From NCBI GenBank assembly GCA_000961725.1, contig LADS01000044.1:1-64000 (forward strand): a stretch of DNA of 64,000 nucleotides. Direction: 5' to 3'. A program made the translations under genes and the position numbers. Every line of letters begins with the position of its first letter. Within the stretch, counting starts at the first letter, position 1. Shown piece after piece: positions 35,588-44,382 of the stretch. The notes under the pieces are model-generated. The model had not been told where the DNA came from. It searched no databases and saw only the letters and a program-made list of their open reading frames with translations. This DNA comes from Desulfobulbaceae bacterium BRH_c16a (GTDB lineage Bacteria > Desulfobacterota > Desulfobulbia > Desulfobulbales > Desulfocapsaceae).

Positions 35588-36519
35588 TTTCTTTTCCTGC
35601 TGAGAAGAAGATTGCTTTGAGCGCTGAGAAGTGCCGCCGGTTCGGCCACGCCTATCGCACCGACCGCCTTCAGGGCGGCAAAGGAGACCTCAAGATTGGT
35701 AAGGGTATTGATGATTTCGCCGGGGAAAAATTCGATCTGCCAGTCATTGTCCGCGGCAAATTGCAAAAGTCCCGGTTCGTCGTTTTTCTTGTCTATTGAA
35801 GCAAGGTTGCGGATGCCGGTCCGGCTGAGATGCAAATCGGCAAAGAGTTCGGTCAGGGCATCCTCGAACTCGACGGCCGGCGTGTCGCGGTTGCAGCCGA
35901 TGCCGACCACCAGGTTACGGGGTCGAAAAATGACGGCTTGCGGGGTGAACCCTGTGGAGGAGGAAACAATAACATCGGCGAGTTCGGCCTCCTTTACGCG
36001 AGTCAGCCCAGACGGCAGTGAGCAAACCGCCACATCCGAATAAAGTTTCAGTTCGCCCCGGTTGACCAGGAGGGCTGCAGCCGCGGTAAGTTTGTCCCGG
36101 TCGGGGGCGACCAGTTGCTGCTCTTTGGCCCACAGATCAAGGGCGACCAGATCAAGCGTATCGGAGGCGGTGGTGATCACCGCACTCCCTCCGGTGAGTC
36201 CCGCGAGTCTCACCGCAAGAGCGTTGCCTCCGCCGATGTGGCCGGCTAGAAGACTGATTGCATGGCGTCCTTTTTCGTCCATGACGATGATGCATGGATC
36301 GCTCAGCTTATCCTGCAGCAGCGGGGCGATGGATCGAACCACAATCCCCGTTGCCATGATGCAAACCAGACCATCAAAACGATGCCAGCAGGCGGCGATG
36401 ATCTCGCTGACTTTCTGCCCTTCCTGCCGGTCGATGACAGTTGCTTCGCCCAATTTTCCGGCAAGCTCCCGAGCCAGCCTGCCGCCACCCTCAGTTATGG
36501 CCACAATGCCGATTTTCAT
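35518..36519 (-). CDS. cbiG: cobalt-precorrin-5A hydrolase CbiG
   Basis: A 333-residue CbiG, which opens the delta-lactone of cobalt-precorrin-5A and releases acetaldehyde in the oxygen-independent route. N-terminal (KIGIVAITEGGGRLARELAG), middle (GLVCIMATGIVVRSIAPLL, GGGNALAVRLAGLTGG) and C-terminal (VVGIGCNRDTPAVEFEDAL) domains are all present. Presence of cbiG marks the anaerobic pathway. It overlaps cbiF by 4 bases and cbiH by 70. There is no fused reductase domain. Confidence 0.93.
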   Translation of the reverse strand: MKIGIVAITEGGGRLARELAGKLGEATVIDRQEGQKVSEIIAACWHRFDGLVCIMATGIVVRSIAPLLQDKLSDPCIIVMDEKGRHAISLLAGHIGGGNALAVRLAGLTGGSAVITTASDTLDLVALDLWAKEQQLVAPDRDKLTAAAALLVNRGELKLYSDVAVCSLPSGLTRVKEAELADVIVSSSTGFTPQAVIFRPRNLVVGIGCNRDTPAVEFEDALTELFADLHLSRTGIRNLASIDKKNDEPGLLQFAADNDWQIEFFPGEIINTLTNLEVSFAALKAVGAIGVAEPAALLSAQSNLLLSRKRKWKNVTMAVAEAPFPLSEQVPER

Positions 36520-37301
36520 GGAGTGTTGCTGCCCTGCCGATAACCATGGGTGAAGGTGCTGTCATATAATTTGGAGAGAGCGGGCGGAGGGCTGTCGGAC
36601 AAGACCCTGCCGACGGCAATGATCGCTGTTTTGGTAATTTTGGCCTCTTTGACCTGAGCACCGATGGTGGCGAGAGTCCCGCGGAGTTGTTTTTCATCCG
36701 GCCAGCTGACTTTTTCGACAATCGCCACCGGCGTGTCTTCCGGATAGCCGCCGGCCCGCAGGTCGGCTACAACCTCATCGATCATGCCGACACTCAAAAA
36801 AATCATCATCGTCGCCTGATGGGACGCAAGGGCGGCGAGGTTTTCTTTCTCGGGGACAGGGGTCCGGCCGCCTCGTCGGGTAAAAATAACCGTCTGCGAC
36901 ACCTCGGGCAGGGTGAGTTCGGTCTGCAGCGCCGCAGCCGAGGCGGTACCCGAACTGACCCCCGGGACCACGGCAAACGAAATGCCATGTTTTCTCAGCA
37001 GGGCAATCTGTTCATTGATCGCCCCGTAAATGGAGGGGTCGCCGGTATGCAGGCGGACGACTTTTTTGCCTTCCTGCCACGACTTCAGGATAAGAGCGAA
37101 CACCTCGTCCAGATTCATGCCGGCCGAATCGTGGATCTGCGCATTGAGTCCGGTGACCAGCGCCTTGGGCACGAGGCTGCCGGTAAAGATAACCACGTCG
37201 GCTTCCTGCAGAAGACGCTTTCCCTTGACCGTGATCAGTTCCGGGTCGCCGGGTCCGGCGCCGACGAAATGTACAGTATTGCTGCCGCGTTCTTCGCTCA
37301 T
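36516..37301 (-). CDS. cbiF: cobalt-precorrin-4 C11-methyltransferase
   Basis: A 261-residue SAM-dependent methyltransferase. Signatures are VHFVGAGPGDPELITVKGKR at the N-terminus, RLHTGDPSIYGAINEQ and FAVVPGVSSGTASAAALQ. It methylates C11 of cobalt-precorrin-4. Overlaps of 4 bases with both neighbours show tight translational coupling in the corrinoid operon. Confidence 0.94.
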   Translation of the reverse strand: MSEERGSNTVHFVGAGPGDPELITVKGKRLLQEADVVIFTGSLVPKALVTGLNAQIHDSAGMNLDEVFALILKSWQEGKKVVRLHTGDPSIYGAINEQIALLRKHGISFAVVPGVSSGTASAAALQTELTLPEVSQTVIFTRRGGRTPVPEKENLAALASHQATMMIFLSVGMIDEVVADLRAGGYPEDTPVAIVEKVSWPDEKQLRGTLATIGAQVKEAKITKTAIIAVGRVLSDSPPPALSKLYDSTFTHGYRQGSNTP

Positions 37302-38509
37302 CGTCTTCCTGTCATTATGGTTATGGGGTTGAATCGTTTTGCTTTACCGCCCGGTTCCGTTCTGGTCACGTCGATGACCGATGTAGTCACCGAAAAGCCA
37401 AATTTTTCCATGAGCGGCGGCGCCTCCTGCACGGTCTTGTCGATTACCCCGTTGATGACAAGAAGACCGCCTGCAGGCAGACGGGCGGCGGCCAGCTCGA
37501 TTATCGCAGCAAGTGAACCGCTGCTGCCGCCGACAAATATCCGGTCGGGGGCGGGAAGCCGGTTCAGGGCCTCGGGCGCCCGGCCCGGGACCGGTACTAT
37601 ATTGAAACTGCGGAATTTTACAATATTGTTTTTGATATTCTGCAGTTCTTCGTCTTTCTGTTCAACGGCATAAACCGTCAGCGCCGGGTTGGCCCGGGCT
37701 GCTTCAATGCTCAGCGAGCCGCTGCCTGCTCCGATATCCCAGAAGACCCCGCTTTCGGGCAGGCGAAGCTGGTGCAGGGTTGCCGCCCGGACTTCGTTTT
37801 TGGTGATCAGCCCCCGGCTGTGGTGGAGAAGATCTTCGGTCAAACCGAACCGGTAGTCGGGGAGAGCGGCAGCAGCCGGCATGAGCAGACAGAGAATATT
37901 CAGCGGGGAAAAGCGCTGTGTCGAACCTTCCTGAAGGGTGCCGTAAAACACTTTTTCGCTAGCCAGTCCGATGTCTTCGGCAACCATCATCCTGATTGTT
38001 TCTTTGAGTTCATCCTCGCCGATGAACTGGAGGTAATCAAGGATTTGCCTGGCAATTCGGTCTGGGCTGTGGTTGGCGTCGGTCAAAATTACATTCTTGG
38101 CATGTCCCAGTAAAAGGCCTGGAAGATGTGAGGATGTACGGCCATGCAAACTGGTGACGAAAGCATCGTCCCAGGGGATCCGGAAAAGGGCGCAAGCCCT
38201 CTGGACCGAGGAGAGGGCAGGGGAGATTTCGATGATCTCTTCGGGAAACTCGGCAAGCAGGCGACGGCCTATGCCGTAAAACAGGGGGTCGCCGCTGGCC
38301 AGCACGGCCACGTTGCCTTGCTGCAGATGGCTGCCGATTGCGGCAAGTGCTTCCGGCAATGGAGTTATGTTGAGAAATCTGACCGGCAAATGGCTTACCA
38401 TCTCTTCGAAACGTCGCGCTCCGACAATGAGGACGGACCTTGCCAAGAGGCTTTCCTGCTGGGTCGAGAGCATCGTATCGGCAATGCCGATGACAAAGAG
38501 CTTAAACAT
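37298..38509 (-). CDS. cbiET: precorrin-6Y/7 C5,15-methyltransferase, CbiE-CbiT fusion
   Basis: A 403-residue fusion. The N-terminal half (about 1-205) is the CbiE-type tetrapyrrole methylase (VLASGDPLFYGIGRRLL, HGRTSSHLPGLL). The C-terminal half is the CbiT class I methyltransferase and decarboxylase (SGVFWDIGAGSGSLSIEAA, FVGGSSGSLAAIIE). Together they methylate C5 and C15 and remove the C12 acetate carboxyl. It overlaps cbiD by 8 bases and cbiF by 4. Fusion is common and corresponds to CobL of the aerobic route. Confidence 0.93.
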   Translation of the reverse strand: MFKLFVIGIADTMLSTQQESLLARSVLIVGARRFEEMVSHLPVRFLNITPLPEALAAIGSHLQQGNVAVLASGDPLFYGIGRRLLAEFPEEIIEISPALSSVQRACALFRIPWDDAFVTSLHGRTSSHLPGLLLGHAKNVILTDANHSPDRIARQILDYLQFIGEDELKETIRMMVAEDIGLASEKVFYGTLQEGSTQRFSPLNILCLLMPAAAALPDYRFGLTEDLLHHSRGLITKNEVRAATLHQLRLPESGVFWDIGAGSGSLSIEAARANPALTVYAVEQKDEELQNIKNNIVKFRSFNIVPVPGRAPEALNRLPAPDRIFVGGSSGSLAAIIELAAARLPAGGLLVINGVIDKTVQEAPPLMEKFGFSVTTSVIDVTRTEPGGKAKRFNPITIMTGRR

Positions 38510-39581
38510 GGGTGATGACTTCAGCCTTATGGTTGACCAGGTAGATCTTCACTTCGCCGCCGGTCGCTTCCCGGCAGTAATCCTGCGCCTTGCGGCACAC
38601 CGCCAGGGTCAGCTCGCTTTTGCCGGCCTCTTCGATATGGCTGTACATTTCTCTTGCGGTATTGGAATTTTCGATCTTGGTCAGCAGTTCTCCTTCTGCC
38701 CCAAGTGTCGCCAGCAGCTTCGCTCCTTCGGCTACTTCGAGTGCGCCATGGCGGACATGGGTCTGCGGGATGCGCAGGGCGGCCTTCATTATTTTTGCCC
38801 ACATTCCGGCTAAATGCACAGTTTTGAAATTTCTTGCGGCAGCCTCTTTAAGGGAAAATTCTAGATAATCCCCCATCATGGCGTAGGCCTCTTCCGGCAG
38901 GTCGAGGAGGCGTTGAGCGCCTTTTTCCGAAGTGCGGCCGGTGGAGAGGACCACTTCGGCGAGACCGGCTTCCCGGGCTACATCGAGGGAGGCTTTAATG
39001 GTGGCTGTCCAGGCATCGGCGGAGATGGGCCGGACGATGCCGGTGGTACCGAGGATAGACAGGCCGCCGACGATGCCCAGCCGGTGATTGAGGGTCTTTT
39101 TCGCCAGCTCCTCGCCTTGAGGTACCGAAAGAGTGACGGTGACCTTTTCCTCGCCGGTTACCTCCCGCACGGCTTCACAGATCATCTGCCGCGGGACGGG
39201 ATTGATGGCCGGTTCTCCAACCGTAACAGCCAGGCCGGGTTTGGTCACCCGGCCAACGCCGGAGCCGCCGCAGATGCGGATACTGCCAAGTTCTATGCAG
39301 TTGTCGTCATCTTCTCTCAAGTGCCGGGAGCTGACGGTTGCAACAATTTCCGCGCCATTGGTGACATCGGGGTCGTCTCCGGCATCTTTAATGACCGAAG
39401 CAACGGCAACACCTTCCGCCGTCCGGCAGGTATGCACGGCAAAACTCTTTCTGCTCCCGTCGGGAAAGGGGATGGAGATTTCATTTAAACAGATGCCTTC
39501 CATCAGCGCCACGGCAGCCGCTTTAGCCGCGGCAGCGGCGCAGGCACCGGTGGTAAAGCCGCTTCTGAGACGTTTAGCCAT
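38502..39581 (-). CDS. cbiD: cobalt-precorrin-5B C1-methyltransferase
   Basis: A 359-residue CbiD, which methylates C1 in the oxygen-independent pathway. The diagnostic N-terminus KRLRSGFTTGACAAAAAKAA and the later motif GTTGIVRPISADAWTATIKA are intact. It lies directly after cbiC, with its ATG immediately following the cbiC stop region, and overlaps cbiET by 8 bases. Length is normal. Confidence 0.94.
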   Translation of the reverse strand: MAKRLRSGFTTGACAAAAAKAAAVALMEGICLNEISIPFPDGSRKSFAVHTCRTAEGVAVASVIKDAGDDPDVTNGAEIVATVSSRHLREDDDNCIELGSIRICGGSGVGRVTKPGLAVTVGEPAINPVPRQMICEAVREVTGEEKVTVTLSVPQGEELAKKTLNHRLGIVGGLSILGTTGIVRPISADAWTATIKASLDVAREAGLAEVVLSTGRTSEKGAQRLLDLPEEAYAMMGDYLEFSLKEAAARNFKTVHLAGMWAKIMKAALRIPQTHVRHGALEVAEGAKLLATLGAEGELLTKIENSNTAREMYSHIEEAGKSELTLAVCRKAQDYCREATGGEVKIYLVNHKAEVITHV

Positions 39582-40214
39582 TTATTTCGCCGCCAGTCGG
39601 AGAAGTGCGTTGACGATAGCCGCTGCCACCGGACTGCCGCCCTTGCGGCCAAGGCTGGTGATGTACCGGCTGTTCTTCTCAACCAGCAGGGCTTTCGACT
39701 CTGCGGCGTTGACAAAACCAACCGGAACACCGACGATCAGCGGGGCCGCCCCCGGATCGGCGAGCTCCACGCTGCGGATGGCCTGAACCAGGGCAGTCGG
39801 CGCATTGCCGATGGCGATGATGCCGATATTGCCGGTGAGACACATGTCGATGGCTACTTCCGATCTCGTTTTATTTTCCGCTTTGGCCCGGGAAGCGATT
39901 TCCGGGTCGGCAACCCGGCAGATCACCTGGCCGCCCCACGTGCCGAGCATTGTCTTGCCGATGCCGGCCGCGACCATGGTGACGTCGGTGAGGATATCCT
40001 TGCCGTCGCGAATGGCTTTGATCCCTGCCTCTATCGCTCCGGGGGCAAAGCGCAGAGTGTCTTTGAAGGAAAAATCGCCGGTTGCATGGATCACTCGTTG
40101 AATGACCTTAAAGGTCGGCTCGTCGAAACTGTGGGTACCGAATTCCTCGCTGATTATTCTGAAACTTTCCTGTTCGATTGCGCTGGGCGCTATTTTCTGG
40201 AGTTGTACAGCCAT
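39582..40214 (-). CDS. cbiC: cobalt-precorrin-8 methylmutase
   Basis: A 210-residue methylmutase that moves the C11 methyl to C12, giving cobyrinic acid. Recognised by HATGDFSFKDTLRFAPGAIE (with the catalytic His) and the C-terminal GVPVGFVNAAESKALL and YITSLGRKGGSPVAAA. The start MAVQLQKIAPSAIE at 40214 is chosen over an in-frame TTG at 40244, since GGGAAT lies upstream. It begins 7 bp after cbiA stops. Confidence 0.93.
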   Translation of the reverse strand: MAVQLQKIAPSAIEQESFRIISEEFGTHSFDEPTFKVIQRVIHATGDFSFKDTLRFAPGAIEAGIKAIRDGKDILTDVTMVAAGIGKTMLGTWGGQVICRVADPEIASRAKAENKTRSEVAIDMCLTGNIGIIAIGNAPTALVQAIRSVELADPGAAPLIVGVPVGFVNAAESKALLVEKNSRYITSLGRKGGSPVAAAIVNALLRLAAK

Positions 40215-40221
40215 AATGTTT

Positions 40222-41562
40222 TTATTCCCGGCAAAAATTGACAAATTCTTTCACCACCTGCGGCGAATAGCCGAAATGGAGATGCATGTAGCCGCCAAGG
40301 ACCTTCCTGTAGGCGTAGCCTTCCCTGGTGCCGTTGTTTACCGCATAGATCCGGGCAATGTGCTCCGGCATGGGGTCGATGCTCGAGTAGTGAAACTCAT
40401 GGCCGCGCAGAATTGTCCCCGGCGGCCCGAAGCAGCATGGGCTTTCCGTCTGTACCTCACGATAGCCGAGGCTCGCCCTTTTCTCCTGCATCCTTGCCCT
40501 CACCGGGAAGGCGCCGACCATCTGCCGGAACGATCCTTCATGATCGACAATCCCTTCCGTCAGGTACATGAAACCGCCGCATTCGGCGTAGACCGGGCCG
40601 TCGTTTTCGATCCATTCGGCAATTGCCAAGCGCATCGTCCGGTTCTCGTTCAGCTGCCTGGCATACAGTTCAGGATACCCTCCGCCCAGGTAGATGCCGT
40701 CGAGGTTATCGGGTGGTCGTGCATCGGTAAGCGGACTGAAAAAGACCAGTTCGGCGCCTGCCGCCCGCAGGAGATCGAAATTATCTTCATAATAAAAACA
40801 GAAAGCTTTGTCACGGGCAACGCCTATTCGACAGAGCTTGTCCGGCGCCATCGGCAGGATATTATCGTCCACGGCAGGAACATTTCGGCACAAAGACAAA
40901 ATTTTATCCAGATCGATATGTTCGGCAACGGTGTCGGCAAGGAGGCGGACCGCCTGCGGGCTGAGAGGAGCCTCGTCGCCGGTCAACAGGCCCAGATGCC
41001 TGCCGGGGATTTCAAATTCAAGACTTCTCGGCAGATAGCCGAGAACTTCAGCGCGGCAATGTTTGCGGATGGCGTCGCTTACCAGCTGCAGGTGACGATC
41101 GCTGGCGATCCGGTTGAGGATGACGCCACGTGGCGCCGCTTCCGGCACTATCGTTTCAAAACCTTTGACGATTGCCGCCGCACTTTCCGCCATCGACCGC
41201 ACATCGAGCACCAGGATCCCAGGAATGCCAAGCGTTGCCGAAAGAGAACCGCTCGAAGACAGACCGCCGTCGAACATGCCCATCACCCCTTCGACGATGG
41301 CGAGGTCGGCGTTTCGACTGTTATGGTAAAAAGATGATCGGGTAAATTGTTCGCCGCTCATCCAGAGATCGAGGTTGCGTGAGACGGTCCCGGTGATCAG
41401 CTGATGCAGGCCGGGGTCGATAAAGTCGGGGCCGCATTTAAAGGGCTGAACCGCCAAGCCTTTTTTCCTGAAGGCAGCCATCAGCCCCAGCGCAACGGTG
41501 GTCTTGCCCGAACCGCTGGAGGTTCCTGAGATGATAAATGACGGGGTGGCGGGATTACTCAT
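40222..41562 (-). CDS. cbiA: cobyrinate a,c-diamide synthase
   Basis: A 446-residue glutamine-dependent amidase for the a and c side chains. The N-terminal P-loop GTSSGSGKTTVALGLM is followed by a dethiobiotin-synthetase-like domain. The C-terminal glutamine amidotransferase domain has the catalytic Cys in VYAECGGFMYL and the motif YLGGGYPELYA. The start at 41562 has GAGGG 6 bases upstream; a longer in-frame start at 41577 is unsupported. It lies 11 bp after btuF. Confidence 0.94.
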   Translation of the reverse strand: MSNPATPSFIISGTSSGSGKTTVALGLMAAFRKKGLAVQPFKCGPDFIDPGLHQLITGTVSRNLDLWMSGEQFTRSSFYHNSRNADLAIVEGVMGMFDGGLSSSGSLSATLGIPGILVLDVRSMAESAAAIVKGFETIVPEAAPRGVILNRIASDRHLQLVSDAIRKHCRAEVLGYLPRSLEFEIPGRHLGLLTGDEAPLSPQAVRLLADTVAEHIDLDKILSLCRNVPAVDDNILPMAPDKLCRIGVARDKAFCFYYEDNFDLLRAAGAELVFFSPLTDARPPDNLDGIYLGGGYPELYARQLNENRTMRLAIAEWIENDGPVYAECGGFMYLTEGIVDHEGSFRQMVGAFPVRARMQEKRASLGYREVQTESPCCFGPPGTILRGHEFHYSSIDPMPEHIARIYAVNNGTREGYAYRKVLGGYMHLHFGYSPQVVKEFVNFCRE

Positions 41563-41573
41563 CGTTTGCCCTC

Positions 41574-42533
41574 TCACCCTTTGTCCGGCAGTGGAAAGAA
41601 AATACCGTTGAGCTGTTCTATCCCGTCAAGAATCCGCAGCGTGGGGCGGGAGACCAGAGCCTCCTCGATGAGATGTATTCTATCTTCACGTACCGCTTTG
41701 ATCGCCTGAAAGCCCGGTTCATTGCGAATGATGTTCTTATCGACCGGATTCATCCTGCCCTGTTGGGCCAGATAGATATCGATCTCCTCGCCGCGGCTGA
41801 GCAGACGCTCCTTGCCGTAAGAGGCGATATTGGTCTCCCTGACCTGCTCGGCATCGGTGGCCAGGTTGATGCCGCCGGCCTGCTCAAGGACATAGGCCCC
41901 GATGCTTTCCGGGGCAAAGGTCTTCATCTTGCCGTGCACCGACTCGAAATAAACTTTTGGTCGCTGTGCGGTGGGGATATTCTTAAGGCTGTCCTGTACC
42001 CGGCTCAGCCGCGCCGTGAAGGTGTCGATCATCTCTTCGGCCTGCTGTTCCCTGCCGGTCAGCAGGCCAAGGTGGCGCCAGTAGGTGAACATTTCTTCAA
42101 TCGTGTTGGGCTGCAGCGAGACCACGGTGATGCCTGCCTGCCGCAGCTTGTTTATGAATTCCGGGTAGGAACGTTCAATCATCGGCCGCACCAGCACCAG
42201 ATCGGGACCAGCGGCGATAAATTTTTCCGGATCTTCCCGGTAGGAAAAGCTCTGTTTCCCTGTGACGGCCGGTGGATAGTCATCGCCACCGGCAATGCCG
42301 ACCAGTTGATCAGCCGCGCCCAGGCTGCAGAGGTTTTCGGTATGGGCGGAATAGAGCGAGATGATGCGATTGGACGGCTGGCGAATATTCACAGTCTGTC
42401 CGGAGCTGTCTACCAGGGTCTTTAATGTTTCGGCAGCTGCTGTCTGTGGTCCGGCAAGATACCCCAAGAGCGCTATGCCGATGATCATGATGGTTTGGAA
42501 CCTGCCGGTAAAACGTAATGAATTCATCTCCAC
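41574..42533 (-). CDS. btuF: corrinoid ABC transporter substrate-binding protein
   Basis: A 319-residue periplasmic binding protein. An N-terminal signal peptide (about 1-35, hydrophobic core TIMIIGIALLGYLAG, likely cleaved after AAA) is followed by a two-lobed fold with RIISLYSAHTENLCSLGA. This is typical of BtuF/FhuD-class proteins. It adjoins matching ATPase and permease genes inside a corrinoid operon, so vitamin B12 or cobinamide is the likely ligand. The fold alone could also bind a siderophore or haem. Confidence 0.85.
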   Translation of the reverse strand: MEMNSLRFTGRFQTIMIIGIALLGYLAGPQTAAAETLKTLVDSSGQTVNIRQPSNRIISLYSAHTENLCSLGAADQLVGIAGGDDYPPAVTGKQSFSYREDPEKFIAAGPDLVLVRPMIERSYPEFINKLRQAGITVVSLQPNTIEEMFTYWRHLGLLTGREQQAEEMIDTFTARLSRVQDSLKNIPTAQRPKVYFESVHGKMKTFAPESIGAYVLEQAGGINLATDAEQVRETNIASYGKERLLSRGEEIDIYLAQQGRMNPVDKNIIRNEPGFQAIKAVREDRIHLIEEALVSRPTLRILDGIEQLNGIFFPLPDKG

Positions 42534-42536
42534 TTC

Positions 42537-43328
42537 TTACTCCCAGTATTGAAAACTTACCTGAAATGCCTGGTTGAAAGGATCTTTTGTCACTTGGGCA
42601 TGTACATCGAACACCTCGGCAATCGTCTCGGCGGTCATGGTTGCATGAGTCGGGCCGTGGTGCCGAATCCGTCCGTCCTTCATAAAAATCAAGTGATCGC
42701 AGTATGCCGCCGCCAGATTGAGATTATGGATCACGGCGATCACCGTCCTGCCTTCATCCCGGACGAGGTTACGGGCGAGATTGAAGATCTGCAGGGTGTA
42801 TTTCACATCGAGACTTGAAGTCGCTTCATCGAACAATACCACCGGCGTGTTCTGGGCAATGGCCCTTGCCACCACCGCCCGCTGTTTCTGGCCGCCGGAC
42901 AGGGTGTTGGTGTAGCGGTGGCGCAGGTCGCCGATGCCGATGGCCGCCATGGCGCGATCGACCGTTTCCCAGTCCTCCCGCGAAGGGGCCGAGAACCGCT
43001 CGATGTGCGGGTGCCTGCCCATCAGGACAATTTCTTCGACGGTAAAGCCGAAACCGGTATCGAACTCCTGGGGCACCAGAGCCAGCTCACGGGCAAGATC
43101 CCGCTTGCTGTAGGAAGCAAGCGGGCTTTCCTTATACCTGATGGTCCCGGTGCGCGGCACCTTGCAGCCGATGAGGAGATCGAGGAAGGTGGTCTTGCCG
43201 CAGCCGTTGGGACCGACGATGCCGTAAAACCTGCCGGATTGGAGAACGAGGTTCATTTCATCCAGCACCGGGGTGGAATTGTAGGCGAAAGATACGCCCG
43301 CAATATCATAGAGAGCCGCGCTACTCAT
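42537..43328 (-). CDS. btuD: corrinoid ABC transporter ATPase
   Basis: A 263-residue ABC ATPase of the FecE/BtuD class. Walker A is GPNGCGKTTFLDLL, the Q-loop lies in LALVPQEF, and the signature is NTLSGGQKQRAVVARAIAQ. Walker B is VVLFDEATSSLD, and the H-loop VIAVIHNLN. It energises uptake through BtuC. It lies 3 bp before btuF and overlaps btuC by 8 bases. The corrinoid role rests on context. Confidence 0.87.
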   Translation of the reverse strand: MSSAALYDIAGVSFAYNSTPVLDEMNLVLQSGRFYGIVGPNGCGKTTFLDLLIGCKVPRTGTIRYKESPLASYSKRDLARELALVPQEFDTGFGFTVEEIVLMGRHPHIERFSAPSREDWETVDRAMAAIGIGDLRHRYTNTLSGGQKQRAVVARAIAQNTPVVLFDEATSSLDVKYTLQIFNLARNLVRDEGRTVIAVIHNLNLAAAYCDHLIFMKDGRIRHHGPTHATMTAETIAEVFDVHAQVTKDPFNQAFQVSFQYWE

Positions 43329-44382
43329 AGCTCTTTCCTTTCTGCTTCTGCCGGAAAATCACGCAGAAAAACGGCCCGCCGATCAGTGCGGTCAAAACCC
43401 CGATGGGTACTTCGACCGGGAGCACGGCGCGGGTGACGGTATCGGCCAGGAGGAGGAGGATGGCACCGGCAAAAATCGAAGCAGGCAGGAGTTTGCGGTT
43501 GTCCGGCCCCACCAGATACCGCATCAGATGCGGGACAATCAGGCCGATGAAGCCGATGATGCCGGTGATGGCGACACAGACCGCGGTGACAAGAGAAGCG
43601 GTGAGCAGGAGAATCACCCTGATTTTGGCCGTCTCCACGCCGAGAGAATCGGAAGATCGCCTGCCAAGGCTCATGATGTTCAGGTCGCGGCCCAAGAAAA
43701 CAGTGACTGTCCCGCCGAAAAGCACCGCGCAACCGACCAGCATCACCCCGGTCCAGGTGCTCGATGAAAAACTGCCCATCAGCCAGAAAACGATAATGGC
43801 AACCTGTTCATCGGCAAGATATTTGAGAAAACTGATCCCGGCGGAAAGGATGGCGCCGACGATAACCCCGGACAGGATTAGCGTCTGGGCCGAAATCTGA
43901 CCGTTGAAGGTAGAGAGACGCATAACCACCAGAAGGGTGGCAATGGCTCCGACAAAGGCGAACAGAGGGGTGGAGAAATGGCCGAGCGCAGTCACATTGG
44001 CGAGCAGGGCCAGGGACGCACCGAAGGCTGCTCCGCTGGAGATCCCGAGAGTGTAAGGGTCCGCGAGAGGATTGAGGAGGATTCCCTGGTAGATCACCCC
44101 GCTCATGGCAAGCCCCGCACCGACCAGGGCGGCGGTAAGGATGCGCGGCAGACGGACGTCCATCACCACATAGGGCACGGTTTTTTCCAGACCGTCCAGC
44201 ATGCCCGGATCGCCGAAAAGATGGGCGCCGATCACCCGGAAAATGTCCCCGGCTCCTATGCTCATGTATCCCATCCCAGTCGAAAGGGTGATGGTGGCGA
44301 TGGTGCATACAGCCAGGACCAGGGTGAGAAAATAGAACTTTTTATCCGAATGGCGAAGCATTGTCGTAGTGTTCAGTGACAT
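43321..44382 (-). CDS. btuC: corrinoid ABC transporter permease
   Basis: A 353-residue inner-membrane permease of the FecCD/BtuC family with about ten helices. Family motifs seen are VRLPRILTAALVGAGLAMSG, NPLADPYTLGISSGAAFGA and ITGIIGFIGLIVPHLMR. The start MSLNTTTMLRHS at 44382 overlaps the stop of the upstream gene by one base (TGATG). The frame runs further upstream only as an antisense-like artefact. It pairs with BtuD and BtuF. Confidence 0.88.
   Translation of the reverse strand: MSLNTTTMLRHSDKKFYFLTLVLAVCTIATITLSTGMGYMSIGAGDIFRVIGAHLFGDPGMLDGLEKTVPYVVMDVRLPRILTAALVGAGLAMSGVIYQGILLNPLADPYTLGISSGAAFGASLALLANVTALGHFSTPLFAFVGAIATLLVVMRLSTFNGQISAQTLILSGVIVGAILSAGISFLKYLADEQVAIIVFWLMGSFSSSTWTGVMLVGCAVLFGGTVTVFLGRDLNIMSLGRRSSDSLGVETAKIRVILLLTASLVTAVCVAITGIIGFIGLIVPHLMRYLVGPDNRKLLPASIFAGAILLLLADTVTRAVLPVEVPIGVLTALIGGPFFCVIFRQKQKGKSYE

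Noticed and set aside
40102..41337. 411-codon plus-strand frame across cbiC and cbiA
   Set aside because: It is antisense to two well-identified corrinoid genes, with shadow-like composition.
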